A stretch of 64,000 bases of DNA from Thomasclavelia sp047249845 (GTDB lineage: Bacteria > Bacillota_I > Bacilli_A > Erysipelotrichales > Coprobacillaceae), in NCBI RefSeq assembly GCF_047249845.1, contig NZ_JBKTWO010000008.1, positions 1 through 64,000 on the forward strand, read 5' to 3'. The notes under the pieces are model-generated. The model did no database searches. It was not told where the DNA came from and worked only from the letters and a program-made list of their open reading frames with translations. This document shows positions 18,524-27,942 of the stretch, one piece after another. The first letter of the stretch is position 1. Every line of letters begins with the position of its first letter. A program made the translations under genes and the position numbers.

Positions 18524-21436
18524 TCAATTACCAACCACTTCAAAATTAGCATTTTCTAAATCTGTTATATAACCATTTTTATACCCTTGTATTTCTAAAT
18601 GTAATTCACCAGAATTAGCAGCAATCGTTTTAAATTTAATTCCATTAACTGTAAAGGTACCTAGAGATTCATCAATTATATTTGTCCATTCAATATAAGC
18701 ATTGGTACCACTACCACCCAATTCACCACCTTGGCTATCAATGACTTTAAACTTCGTAGCATCATATTTTAAACGAATATTTACATCGGTATCCATTGTT
18801 GTAATATTTGTAAAAATACTATCAAAAGCTTTTTCCATAGCCTCGGTATTGTTAGTGCGTGTGTAATGTCCATCACTTGCTACCTGATTTAAGAATGAAT
18901 CAAATGTACCAGTATTTTCTGGATTAATTCCAATTACAAATAATTTTTTTCCTAACCCTTGTCCTTTACGATTACGATTACCCTGATTATTACTATTGTT
19001 ATTACTACGATTCATCGTAATATCATCATTTGCATGTCCATAATAATTAGTATTATTATATCTAAGACTATAATTAACATTATTTAAATAACCAGACTTT
19101 TTAATAAATTCGGCTTGATTGATTGCTTCAGCACCTACTCGATAACCATTAATATAATATGAGCTGCTAGTTGCAAAACCACTGTTTCCAGGTTCTCCAT
19201 CAGTAAATAGAATAATTGACTTATTATTATTTCCAGTAGCTGATTGTAACTGTCTTCGAGCTTGATATAGACCTAAATCTGTTTGAGTACCACCATTTGC
19301 TTTAATACCATTAATACCATTGTTATTTACTGTTAAATATTCATACCAGGTCTGGTTACGAGATTGATTATCTGATAATTTAACAAAACCACCATTAGTT
19401 ATTGAAGTATTTGCATTATCAGCAAAAGTAATTACGGATACTCTACTTTCGGGATTATGTTTATATAACTTTTTTATAAAGTTAATTGCATTTTTCTTTA
19501 AATGAGCCATCCGACTATCATCATCCATATCATAAGCCATACTCCCTGAGCTATCTAATACCATAATGACATCCTGTGGTGCTTTAGATATTGTTTGCTT
19601 AACATTACCATTAATATTTACATTATAGTTTTTAACCATTTGTTTACTAGCTGGTAAAAAATTAGTTTTTTCATCTGTAGCTTTAAAAAATCCTACATGA
19701 GCAAAATTATTTGTTAGAAAAACATAACCTTTATTATTATCTTTTATTTGTTTAAGTTCAATTACTTGACTATTTGTTAATTTTTCTCTATTATAACCAG
19801 CTTCACTTTTTGTTAGTGTATATTCCATTGGTATAGTTTCAGTAACTGTATAATTACCAAATGGTAATTCCTCTAATATAATTTCTTCATTATTTTTTAA
19901 AAGTAAATCTGTTTTATAAATAATTCTTTTTTCATCATTTGCATCTCGCCCAATTACATGGATCATAAATTCTTTATCTTCATTACTATTTGTAACTATT
20001 TTTTTTACAGTTAGAGTAGCATTTTTAATTGGTAAACCTTCTTTAACTGTTGGAATATTGAAATCTAAATACGATTCTTGATCAATATAATTATTATAAT
20101 TTAACCTAGTTAGATCATTTGCTGGATAATCAATATCATTTTTATATTTATCCTTTACACCAACAAAATAATTTAAATGAGCTGAACTATTTTTATTTAT
20201 ATTTCCAACATACCATGTTATTTTCTGTTTACCATTTTCACTAGAAACAACTACATAACCTTGATTAAATTCTAATATGCCTAGAATACTGTTTTGATAT
20301 GTACCATCTTCTATATTTAATAAATCAACATATTGACTCATAGGATCAGTTACTATTCCATTTTTTACAATCGTGTTATATCTAGTTACGATCTCATCAG
20401 CAATATTATTATAAATTCCTGTTAAATCGCTAGATGAGCTATAAGCATATCCCTCTCCTTGAGTTGCTATATTTTTTAATATCTGATTATAACTACTACT
20501 AGTTGTGTATCCAATTGTAAAAATAGTTTTATTATCTTTTTTAGCTAATAATGCTTCATTTTCTGCCAATACAGTAGCTGCTTGTTTTAATGTATATCTA
20601 TTTCCTGTTTGGCCATTCCATCTAATATCAATTGAAAAATCACTACTTCCACCTTTAAGTACATTATTATTACTATAATTAATAGCTGATTCACCAAAGG
20701 TATAATCTCGATTATACCCCATATTTTTATCTTCACTAGTAGTTTGACTATAATCATTAACACTATAATAGCTATTAATTTTATTATTTAAATTATAACT
20801 TCCAGTTGCCTCACCATCAGTTAAAAGGATCATCATTCCATTAGTTGAATCACTTAATATTTTTCTTGCATGATATAAACCTGCTTGAATATTAGTACCA
20901 CCATCACTAGTATCATTTGATAGTTGAACATTTTTTATTGCTCGTTTAGCCTTATCAAGATCACTTGTAAGATCTTGAGTTGTATAACCATAATAGTTAA
21001 AAGTTACTATTGCATACCGATTCTTTTTATTACCTGAGATTTTTTCATTTTCTAAAAATGATAACGCAGCTTCTTTAGCTTTAGTTATTCTTTGATTAAC
21101 TTCTGCTACACCGCTTGTTTGTGATCCTGAGACATTGTATTTCATACTATTAGAAATATCAAATACTAAGACTATGTCATTCCCAACTGTTTCAACACTA
21201 TCTTGAGCCTCTTTAGTTTCAATATCTAAGCTGATCATATGCTTGTTATCATCAACTCTTTTAGAAGCTTTTTTAACAGTAACCAAGCCGTCGCTGCTAG
21301 TATTAGACTCCGGATCACTTGCTGCTATAACCATTTTATTACTTCCGACAGTTGGGATTATCACTGCTAAAACTAGAGCTAGTATTTTTATCATTTTAGT
21401 AAACTTATTTAGTTTTCTTTGTTTTGGTATTTTCAT
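18524..21436 (-). CDS. Large surface adhesin: vWA - Cna_B - vWA
   Basis: 970 residues; the ATG at 21436 has GAGGAGG upstream. After a signal segment (about 15-38) come a first vWA domain (about 60-350) with MIDAS motif DISNS, a Cna_B/SpaA-like beta domain (about 475-580) with TVTETIP, and a second vWA (about 610-890) with MIDAS DSSGS. A short beta domain follows, ending without a recognisable sorting signal or membrane anchor. MIDAS-bearing vWA domains bind ligands through a divalent metal and are typical of pilus-tip adhesins. Cna_B domains often carry isopeptide bonds. It lies between SipW 1 and the TasA-like genes, so it probably decorates or initiates the fibre. Retention at the surface must rely on partners. 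Confidence 0.9.
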   Translation of the reverse strand: MKIPKQRKLNKFTKMIKILALVLAVIIPTVGSNKMVIAASDPESNTSSDGLVTVKKASKRVDDNKHMISLDIETKEAQDSVETVGNDIVLVFDISNSMKYNVSGSQTSGVAEVNQRITKAKEAALSFLENEKISGNKKNRYAIVTFNYYGYTTQDLTSDLDKAKRAIKNVQLSNDTSDGGTNIQAGLYHARKILSDSTNGMMILLTDGEATGSYNLNNKINSYYSVNDYSQTTSEDKNMGYNRDYTFGESAINYSNNNVLKGGSSDFSIDIRWNGQTGNRYTLKQAATVLAENEALLAKKDNKTIFTIGYTTSSSYNQILKNIATQGEGYAYSSSSDLTGIYNNIADEIVTRYNTIVKNGIVTDPMSQYVDLLNIEDGTYQNSILGILEFNQGYVVVSSENGKQKITWYVGNINKNSSAHLNYFVGVKDKYKNDIDYPANDLTRLNYNNYIDQESYLDFNIPTVKEGLPIKNATLTVKKIVTNSNEDKEFMIHVIGRDANDEKRIIYKTDLLLKNNEEIILEELPFGNYTVTETIPMEYTLTKSEAGYNREKLTNSQVIELKQIKDNNKGYVFLTNNFAHVGFFKATDEKTNFLPASKQMVKNYNVNINGNVKQTISKAPQDVIMVLDSSGSMAYDMDDDSRMAHLKKNAINFIKKLYKHNPESRVSVITFADNANTSITNGGFVKLSDNQSRNQTWYEYLTVNNNGINGIKANGGTQTDLGLYQARRQLQSATGNNNKSIILFTDGEPGNSGFATSSSYYINGYRVGAEAINQAEFIKKSGYLNNVNYSLRYNNTNYYGHANDDITMNRSNNNSNNQGNRNRKGQGLGKKLFVIGINPENTGTFDSFLNQVASDGHYTRTNNTEAMEKAFDSIFTNITTMDTDVNIRLKYDATKFKVIDSQGGELGGSGTNAYIEWTNIIDESLGTFTVNGIKFKTIAANSGELHLEIQGYKNGYITDLENANFEVVGN

Positions 21437-21451
21437 TTAAGTTCCTCCTCA

Positions 21452-21934
21452 CTATTTGTTACTATTAAACCTATGCTTCATTAATAAATTAGTTATTATA
21501 TATATTAATACTAAACTCACCAAAACTATTTTTGTACTTACTGTTTGAATTAATCCATAAACATAACCTAAATATGGTATATTTGTTTCAACAATTCCTT
21601 TTAATCTAGTAAAAGCTACTGGATTAGAATCCTGAGAATCATTTGCATCTCCTTTAGTAAAAAATAAATGATTATTTTGATCAATATCAATAACTCGATG
21701 AGTTATTACATTATTTCCTATCCCTTTGTAACTAATAATATCATTAACTTTAATTTCATTAGCTGTTGCTGATTTAACTAATAATAACTCACCAGTCGTA
21801 TAAACTGGTTCCATACTATTTGATAAAACTACATTTACCTCATATCCCATAATTCTTGGACCTAGGATAATTATTAAATAAAGAAAACAGAGAAAGATTA
21901 GGATTGTTGAAATAAGATTATTAATCTTTTTCAT
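21452..21934 (-). CDS. sipW: SipW-type signal peptidase I (first copy)
   Basis: 160 residues from the ATG at 21934; a TTG at 21946 lies too close to the GAGGA site to be preferred. N-terminal membrane segment 6-27, catalytic Ser in LSNSMEPVYTTGE, His in ITHRVID, conserved FTKGDANDSQDSNPV, and a C-terminal membrane segment (about 130-150). It is an S26B/SipW peptidase that cleaves TasA-like precursors outside the membrane. The start lies inside the end of the preceding gene (stop at 21921), which suggests translational coupling. It shares the SxSMEP-THRV layout with the second copy at 16692 but is clearly diverged. The two may have different preferences. Confidence 0.92.
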   Translation of the reverse strand: MKKINNLISTILIFLCFLYLIIILGPRIMGYEVNVVLSNSMEPVYTTGELLLVKSATANEIKVNDIISYKGIGNNVITHRVIDIDQNNHLFFTKGDANDSQDSNPVAFTRLKGIVETNIPYLGYVYGLIQTVSTKIVLVSLVLIYIITNLLMKHRFNSNK

Positions 21935-22766
21935 TTTTAATATCAATCCTCTTTTTTCTAATAATTAATCCTCCAATCCCTATTAAAACTAAGATTATTC
22001 CACCAGCTGTTAAAAGATAAGTATAATTAAATTTATTTTCACCTTTACTTAATGGAGTTTGATTATCAGGGATTTCCTCTTTTTCATCAGCCCCTGGCGC
22101 TAACGGAGTAGCAGGTTCCGTTACATCTTCAGTTTCCTCTGGCTGAGTAGGTATCACTGTTTCTCCATTCGCTGGTGTTGTTGATACTGCCACATTTGGT
22201 GGTAAGGTAACAGGGATTGTCACTACTGTTTCAACATATTCTTTGGTTACATTTAAATCACGATATACATAAGTAATTGAATTATTATTTTCACTAATCA
22301 TTATTGATAAATCTGCTGCCCCAATCAGTTCATGACCAGCAATTGTTTTAGCACGTTCTGTTACGATTGTTCCTAGAGGAGCCATCATTACCCTAGTTGT
22401 AGCAATTTCCACATTATCTTGATTTACATAATTGATTGAATATTCTCGTCCATTAGTTAAAACGCGATATTTTGCTACATATGTCATAGCTCCTGTCACA
22501 CCTTTATCAACACTAGGTAGATCTTTATTCCATCCTATCAAATAATATCCTTCTTCAACTTTAATCTCAGGAATATCTGGAAAGCGTTCATTGGCTGCTA
22601 TATTAATTGTAATTTTATTATCATTATTAGCAATAAAAGTTCCATGTGCACCGGCTCTAAAAGTTATTTGATAAGTTCTTGCCCCAGCTACTGTCATCGG
22701 ATTTATAAATCCTGTAACTGCAATGATCATAACTAAAATAATAAATATTTTTTTAACTATCTTCAT
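21921..22766 (-). CDS. Membrane-anchored surface protein with beta-grasp repeats
   Basis: 281 residues from the ATG at 22766, nine nt after GGAGG; a GTG two codons upstream is closer to the site. The signal peptide ends about VAGA. Residues 33-95 resemble a Listeria-Bacteroides (InlB-type) repeat (AHGTFIANN .. YYLIGWNKDL). Residues 105-170 look MucBP-like (INYVNQDNVEI .. SITYVYRDL). A Pro/Thr/Glu-rich stalk (about 185-245) leads to a membrane segment and an IIRKKRIDIKN tail. There is no clear LPXTG. It overlaps the stop of the preceding gene and the start of sipW, so it is tightly coupled. It may anchor the fibre to the cell; that is inferred. Confidence 0.75.
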   Translation of the reverse strand: MKIVKKIFIILVMIIAVTGFINPMTVAGARTYQITFRAGAHGTFIANNDNKITINIAANERFPDIPEIKVEEGYYLIGWNKDLPSVDKGVTGAMTYVAKYRVLTNGREYSINYVNQDNVEIATTRVMMAPLGTIVTERAKTIAGHELIGAADLSIMISENNNSITYVYRDLNVTKEYVETVVTIPVTLPPNVAVSTTPANGETVIPTQPEETEDVTEPATPLAPGADEKEEIPDNQTPLSKGENKFNYTYLLTAGGIILVLIGIGGLIIRKKRIDIKNEKD

Positions 22767-23442
22767 AGCCACGATCCTCCTTATCTTTTTTTCTTTTTAA
22801 TAAAAACATAATAATTATTCCACTGCCTCCAATCAATCCAATCAATGGAGTAATTACTGTAGCATCACCCGTTCTAATTCCTTGATAAACATTTTTTATT
22901 ATTTCAACAATTGTTGTTGTATCATCTAATTCCTCAACACTAAATCTAAATTGAATCAATCCTTCACGATTTTGATAAGTATTATCCATTGAATCTCCAT
23001 TAACTTCCAATGTCATATTAATCGTTGTCGTTTCACCCTTTTGTAGTGTTGCCAATAATGTATCATCACTCATCCGCCCAGCACTAAGTTTTGCTAGATC
23101 ATCAAGAGTTCCTTTATAAAATTCTTCACCTTCATTAGCAATTGAAATGTTGTAAATACTTAATCCTGATGTATCGTTATCTAAACTTCTTATGACTTCA
23201 GCGCTTAAATAAAATCTAAGCTCACGATGATCATTATTTTTTAAAATAATATCTTGTTTTCTTATTTCACCAGGCATGATATTTTTAAAATTATCAAACA
23301 AATCTTGACTGCCATTTAAGAAAATAAAATCTTCTGAATTACCATCAAAAATAATATTTGTATCAGCACTATAGATTGTAGTCATGGACATTACTAATGT
23401 TACTGTAATAATTAGACTTTTTAAGATATTTTTACCTCTCAT
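22753..23442 (-). CDS. Membrane-anchored TasA-fold-like surface protein
   Basis: 229 residues; the ATG at 23442 is preceded by GAAGGAGG. The signal peptide is about 1-26. The central region FKNIMPGEIRKQDIILKNND resembles the PGE..K.I.LKN strand pair of camelysin/TasA-fold domains. RTGDATVITPLIGLIGGSGI leads into a membrane helix and a KRKKDKED tail. The TGD before the helix is reminiscent of LPXTG-like sorting signals, but no sortase gene is in the window. It sits between the first fibre gene and the InlB-like protein. A basal anchor role is plausible. The family is not named with confidence. Confidence 0.7.
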   Translation of the reverse strand: MRGKNILKSLIITVTLVMSMTTIYSADTNIIFDGNSEDFIFLNGSQDLFDNFKNIMPGEIRKQDIILKNNDHRELRFYLSAEVIRSLDNDTSGLSIYNISIANEGEEFYKGTLDDLAKLSAGRMSDDTLLATLQKGETTTINMTLEVNGDSMDNTYQNREGLIQFRFSVEELDDTTTIVEIIKNVYQGIRTGDATVITPLIGLIGGSGIIIMFLLKRKKDKEDRGYEDS

Positions 23443-23463
23443 TTTGATAACCTCCTTCTATGA

Positions 23464-24111
23464 CTATTCTTCTATATATTGAATAACACCTTGACTATCG
23501 ATTTTTACATCTAAGCCCCATTCACTCATAATTGCTGATTTTGCATCAACTTTCTGTACTGCTTCTGCTTCAAAAGCCAAATGAGCATTTAATCCTGAAT
23601 ATACCATCATATCACTATTATCGATCTTCCCCGATAACTTGATTTGATTTACAAATAAATCCGTTGCTTCGCCTGGTTTTAATAATTTTTTATAATAGAA
23701 ATAAACAACTTCATTATTTATATCATTATTTTGGATAATCCAATTATCTTGATCATTAGTAATAATTTCAATAAATTTTGGATTAGCATCAATTATTTTA
23801 TTTCCTTCTTCATCTTCCCAATATTTAGTAACAGTTATTCTTGTATATAAATCATTATTAGATATATTTTCAACAAAGGTTTGTTTTTCCTTAATTGCTC
23901 CTGGATAACCAAAATTAAATTTTATGCCATTATCATCCTTTTGACCATCCTCATTTGTTGTTGCATCCTTTAATTTGATCCCTATATTACCTGTATTTAG
24001 TTTGTTACTTGAAGAAGTGTCAGCACGGAAATAAGCAATTGCTCCTCCAACTGGAATCATGATACATAAAATAATCATTAATATTAGTAATTTATTTTTT
24101 TTGTTTTCCAT
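23464..24111 (-). CDS. BsaA/TasA-like exported protein 8 (first gene of the long operon)
   Basis: 215 residues; the ATG at 24111 has AAGGAG upstream. Hydrophobic segment 6-24 ends at GGAIAYFRADTSSSNKLNTG, a classic SipW-dependent signal and post-cleavage segment. The core has FGYPGAIKEKQTFVENISNN, then RITVTKYWEDEEG, VVYFYYKKLLKPGEATDLF, and C-terminal AFEAEAVQKVDAKSA. It is the first gene behind box C (24172-24201), about 55 nt from the predicted start of transcription. Seven genes of the same operon follow with short spacings, ending at the terminator at 15951. It is probably a matrix fibre subunit. Its nearest relative in the window is the gene at 16671. Confidence 0.85.
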   Translation of the reverse strand: MENKKNKLLILMIILCIMIPVGGAIAYFRADTSSSNKLNTGNIGIKLKDATTNEDGQKDDNGIKFNFGYPGAIKEKQTFVENISNNDLYTRITVTKYWEDEEGNKIIDANPKFIEIITNDQDNWIIQNNDINNEVVYFYYKKLLKPGEATDLFVNQIKLSGKIDNSDMMVYSGLNAHLAFEAEAVQKVDAKSAIMSEWGLDVKIDSQGVIQYIEE

Positions 24112-24171
24112 GATGATTATCTCCTTTGCTTATTTTAGATTAAGTGGATACTCTCTCCACATTACAAACAC

Positions 24172-24201
24172 ATTATAATGAAACCTGGTTTTAAAGCGGT
24201 T
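24172..24201 (-). promoter_or_regulatory. AACC direct-repeat promoter box C
   Basis: Minus strand: AACC (24201-24198), 7 nt, AACC (24190-24187), 9 nt, TATAAT (24177-24172). It drives the long fibre operon. The spacer bases differ from boxes A and B while the AACC and -10 spacing is exact, which supports a functional arrangement. Confidence 0.75.
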
Positions 24202-24236
24202 ATATTTTCTTTTTCACCTTGTTTATTAAATGGCTA

Positions 24237-24265
24237 AATAAAAAAGTTGTATTTCTACAACTTTT
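24237..24265 (-). terminator. Terminator of the BTAD regulator
   Basis: AAAAGTTGTA at 24242-24251 and TACAACTTTT at 24256-24265 form a perfect 10-bp stem with a 4-nt loop. T-rich sequence follows on the minus strand. It overlaps the stop codon of the regulator, so the fibre operon downstream needs its own promoter (box C). Confidence 0.85.
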
Positions 24266-25460
24266 ATTTATTTCTATATGATAGTTTTGCATTAGCCACA
24301 TCATAGTTTAAACGATATGTATTACTATTATATTTAGTATAAAACTTTTTATTTATTCTTTGGATAATTGTGTATGCATTATCCATTTCATGACAATTAA
24401 CTAGTATAATATATTGTTTTTTATTTATTTTAGAAAATAAATCATTCATTCTTAATGTTGTTGCAATTATTTCTTTAAGTTGATTCATGACATGCATCTG
24501 TATTTCAATCGCTTCTTTAGATTTAAGTTCAAAAATAATCAAAAAATACTTCTTTCTATCACGCATAGCATTTTTAAGCAAGATTTCATACATATACTTA
24601 AACATATCATAACCACAATAAAATCCTCTCATATTAGTATTATTAACTACCAAATCATCATTAACATTACTTGCATCTATAATATAATCTTCTTCAATAT
24701 CTTCACTAATTACATCATACAATTCTTTAAATCGAGGTGACAACCCAGTTCCTAATTCTTTATAAAATCGCTCATTTAAATCATCATAATATTTTAATGC
24801 GCTATGATAATCCTTTAATTCAATTAATCCTTTAATATAATAATAATGTAAACCTTCATAAAATGGTTCTAACATTATTGCTCGATAATCAATTGATATC
24901 ATTTTTTCAAATTCTTTACGATGCATATAATATTTACATATCTTAATAATACAATTAACAAAATTAGACCTAAAAAATTCCAATATCTGTTCAATCCAAA
25001 TCGAATGATTTGTCGTAATATAAATCTTCCCTTTATACAAATCAGTCATTTTTTTAGCTATAATAAGACTTTGGCTATCTAATTCATCTATATACTTTAT
25101 TTTTTCCCAATATATACAAAATTCATCAGTATCACTAACCCACTCAATATTTGGGTTTATCTGATATCCACCTTTAAGAGTTAAAATAACCTCTTCATCT
25201 TCTTTAAATATTCCAATATTTTTAAGATCTTTACGTAATCTAAATATTGTAAATTTTACTACACTATTAGGATTTTCACTATCGGGAAATAAAGTATCAA
25301 TAATATCATTTTTAGTTACTACTATCTCTTTTTGAAACAATAACAACTGTAATAAATTAATTAACTGCTTTCCTAATACCTTAGTTAAATCAACCGTTAT
25401 ATCACCTCGACAAAACGAAAACGTCCCAAAAAACTTTACATATATTCTATTCCTTTCCAT
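24264..25460 (-). CDS. BTAD/SARP-type transcription activator with degenerate GGDEF-like C-domain
   Basis: 398 residues; the ATG at 25460 has GAGGGAT upstream. Residues 5-100 are an OmpR-type winged helix (VTKNDIIDTLFPDSENPNS, then KFTIFRLRKDLK). Residues 105-250 are a bacterial transcriptional activator (BTAD) TPR-like domain (MTDLYKGKI .. LYDVISEDIE). Residues 275-398 fit a GGDEF fold: a glycine loop and helix, then YFLIIFELK in the place of the central beta strand, then RMND followed eight residues on by INKKQY, where RxxD and RxGGDEF lie in diguanylate cyclases. Catalytic residues are lost, so it cannot make c-di-GMP, but the RxxD inhibitory-site motif survives. It may read c-di-GMP or GTP. 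It is next to box C and is the obvious candidate to bind all four AACC repeats. Confidence 0.85.
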   Translation of the reverse strand: MERNRIYVKFFGTFSFCRGDITVDLTKVLGKQLINLLQLLLFQKEIVVTKNDIIDTLFPDSENPNSVVKFTIFRLRKDLKNIGIFKEDEEVILTLKGGYQINPNIEWVSDTDEFCIYWEKIKYIDELDSQSLIIAKKMTDLYKGKIYITTNHSIWIEQILEFFRSNFVNCIIKICKYYMHRKEFEKMISIDYRAIMLEPFYEGLHYYYIKGLIELKDYHSALKYYDDLNERFYKELGTGLSPRFKELYDVISEDIEEDYIIDASNVNDDLVVNNTNMRGFYCGYDMFKYMYEILLKNAMRDRKKYFLIIFELKSKEAIEIQMHVMNQLKEIIATTLRMNDLFSKINKKQYIILVNCHEMDNAYTIIQRINKKFYTKYNSNTYRLNYDVANAKLSYRNK

Positions 25461-25578
25461 CCTGATCCCTCACTTTTAAAAATATGTTATACTGCAACAT
25501 CTTCTTATGTTCTTTTCATAAAACCTTCTTTTTAATATTTTCTACTTTATTAAAACAAATTATTTGTCACCCTATCAT

Positions 25579-27942
25579 TTAATTAATTTTTTGTTTAGAT
25601 ATTTTTTTCATTAAAAAAGTGCTCAAAATTTCTGAAATAAATTTAAGAATATTAATTTGCTCTTGAGTCCAAAAACGATAATTATTACATTCATCAAATC
25701 CAATAAATCCAATAAATTCATCATTATCTTTAATAGTACATAAAAGTAATGATTTTACTTTCTGTTTTCTTAATAATATTGTTAGTTTGCAAGGAAGTTC
25801 CTCAATATCTTTACAATAAAGAATGCCATCTTCATTAAATTGCTTTTTAAAATCAATCAAATAATCCTGATATGAAATATTTTGCAGTTTATCTATCTGC
25901 GATTCAATGCCATCATTGCACCACTCAAATGTATTACTACAATATTCATTATTAATATCATTTTTAAAAATATAAACACGACTGACATTATACTGTTTTC
26001 CAACAAGTTCCAATATATTTACTACTGCTTTATTTATATCAATAGACTTATATAAAAGTTTAAAAATATACTCACCTAATTTTTCATTCATTAACATAAC
26101 CTCATCACTAAAATCATGTTTTTCATTAATTATATAAATCATAGATTTACTCATTTTACCAGGAAATTCATTCATCATTTCTTGATCATATAAGGCATAA
26201 CGGTTTTTTCCTTTTTTCTTAGCATAATATAATGATTGATCAGCCTTATAAAATAAATCATTATATTGCGTTCCATCTTCTGGAAAGCAAGCTATACCAA
26301 TACTACAGGATACTGGTGCAGTTAGTTCTTTATTACAGCTAAGCAGTTTAACCTCTTTTACAAATTCATCAATTGCTTTTAAAACCGCATTCAATTCTTC
26401 TATCATAAACACTAAAAATTCATCCCCACCAACTCGAGAAACAACTGCATTTGCACGAAAACTTTTCTTCATTATAGTTGCTACTTCACTTAAAACAACA
26501 TCACCAAAAAGATGCCCTTTTGTATCATTAATATTTTTAAAATCATCAAGATCTATTATTATCATAAATGCTTTTGTAATATCGTGATTTTCTAACATAT
26601 CAATAATTATATTTTGAGCTGCTAAACGATTATATGTTTTAGTAAGCGAATCTTCTTGAGCCATCTTCAAAAGGGTTTGTGATTGTCTTATTTCTTCATC
26701 AACATTAAAAATCACTCCAACTACTTTTATAGGGTTATGTACTTTATCAAAGATTGTAGTCATTTTAAAACGACACCATAAATATACATCTAGATTATTT
26801 TTTATTCGTATATTTCCTTCAGTATAAACTTGTCCATTGAGAATATTTTGAATCATTTGCTTCATTTTTATTCGATCATCAGGATGAATCCTAGAATTAT
26901 AAGATTCATCACATAAATTTGCACTTACATTCTTTTCTGTCGGATTACACTTAAAAAGACGATACCAATTCTGTGAGTACTGCACCTCATCTGTAATAAT
27001 ATTCCACTCAAAAATAATATCACTGCTTTGGTCAAGAATAATTTTATAACGTTCTATACTTAACCGTAATTCTTCTTCAGCTACTTTTGATTCAGTTATA
27101 TCTATAATGATACAAGCAAAAAATCTTTTTCCTTTTTCATTTATATGAATCTGACCCTTATCCAAAACCCATACTGTATTACTGTTTTTACATGTGACTC
27201 GATATTCAATTACCTTAACAGATTCATTAGCTATCTGCTTTTTCAGTTCTAATAAAGTTCTAGCCCGATCTCTAGCATCAATCATTGCTAAAAAGCTATT
27301 ATTAAAACATTTTGCAATATCTTCTTTTGTATAACCAAACATTTTTAAAAAACCACTGCTCATTTCTAAAAGTGTCAATTTTTCATCATACATAACTTGA
27401 AACATTCCACCAGGTATATTATCACTAATCATTTTCATTATTTTTCCATGCCGCTTTAATTCATCTATTTTTTCTTCTACTAGGTGTTCTAAAATACGAG
27501 GTGCCTGGGATGAATAGTTTGCAGGTAAGACATCATCCTTTAATTGTTCTTTATTAGGAATTGATAAATGAATATGATAGATATACATTTTATTATTCTC
27601 TATTTTTAATATACTCGTAACACGTACATCCATTTCATCATATAAATTATAATCACTTTTTTCTTTCAAAATTATAATGCTATTAACTAATATAATGCTA
27701 TCACTTAAATGTTCAATCGTCATATTATGATCAACAATATTAAAATTCATATGATTTTTCATTTTTTCTTCATTAAGAAGTCTTTTAGCCTCATTAATCC
27801 CATAACATACTTCATCTTTGCCAGAACCAAACCAACTAATATTTTTATGAAATAATTTCACAACATTATCAATATCTCTTTCAACAAAATACCAATTAGC
27901 TAATTGTTTAATATATTTTTGAATTATGCTATCATCAATCAT
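25579..27942 (-). CDS. Cytoplasmic diguanylate cyclase: NTF2/SnoaL-like, PAS, PAS, GGDEF, GAF-like
   Basis: 787 residues from the ATG at 27942, with GGGGAG six nt upstream; the longer frame to 28008 lacks such a site. Residues 1-130 look like an NTF2/SnoaL-like sensor (FVERDIDNVVKLFHKNISWF). Then come two PAS domains (about 170-300, 305-430), GGDEF (440-595) and a C-terminal GAF-like domain (about 640-785). DSLTKTYNR and RVGGDEF are intact, while the inhibitory site is RANA instead of RxxD, so product feedback is probably lost. There are no membrane segments. It would make c-di-GMP in response to cytoplasmic ligands or redox state. It lies 118 nt upstream of the BTAD gene in the same direction and may feed it. 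Confidence 0.9.
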   Translation of the reverse strand: MIDDSIIQKYIKQLANWYFVERDIDNVVKLFHKNISWFGSGKDEVCYGINEAKRLLNEEKMKNHMNFNIVDHNMTIEHLSDSIILVNSIIILKEKSDYNLYDEMDVRVTSILKIENNKMYIYHIHLSIPNKEQLKDDVLPANYSSQAPRILEHLVEEKIDELKRHGKIMKMISDNIPGGMFQVMYDEKLTLLEMSSGFLKMFGYTKEDIAKCFNNSFLAMIDARDRARTLLELKKQIANESVKVIEYRVTCKNSNTVWVLDKGQIHINEKGKRFFACIIIDITESKVAEEELRLSIERYKIILDQSSDIIFEWNIITDEVQYSQNWYRLFKCNPTEKNVSANLCDESYNSRIHPDDRIKMKQMIQNILNGQVYTEGNIRIKNNLDVYLWCRFKMTTIFDKVHNPIKVVGVIFNVDEEIRQSQTLLKMAQEDSLTKTYNRLAAQNIIIDMLENHDITKAFMIIIDLDDFKNINDTKGHLFGDVVLSEVATIMKKSFRANAVVSRVGGDEFLVFMIEELNAVLKAIDEFVKEVKLLSCNKELTAPVSCSIGIACFPEDGTQYNDLFYKADQSLYYAKKKGKNRYALYDQEMMNEFPGKMSKSMIYIINEKHDFSDEVMLMNEKLGEYIFKLLYKSIDINKAVVNILELVGKQYNVSRVYIFKNDINNEYCSNTFEWCNDGIESQIDKLQNISYQDYLIDFKKQFNEDGILYCKDIEELPCKLTILLRKQKVKSLLLCTIKDNDEFIGFIGFDECNNYRFWTQEQINILKFISEILSTFLMKKISKQKIN

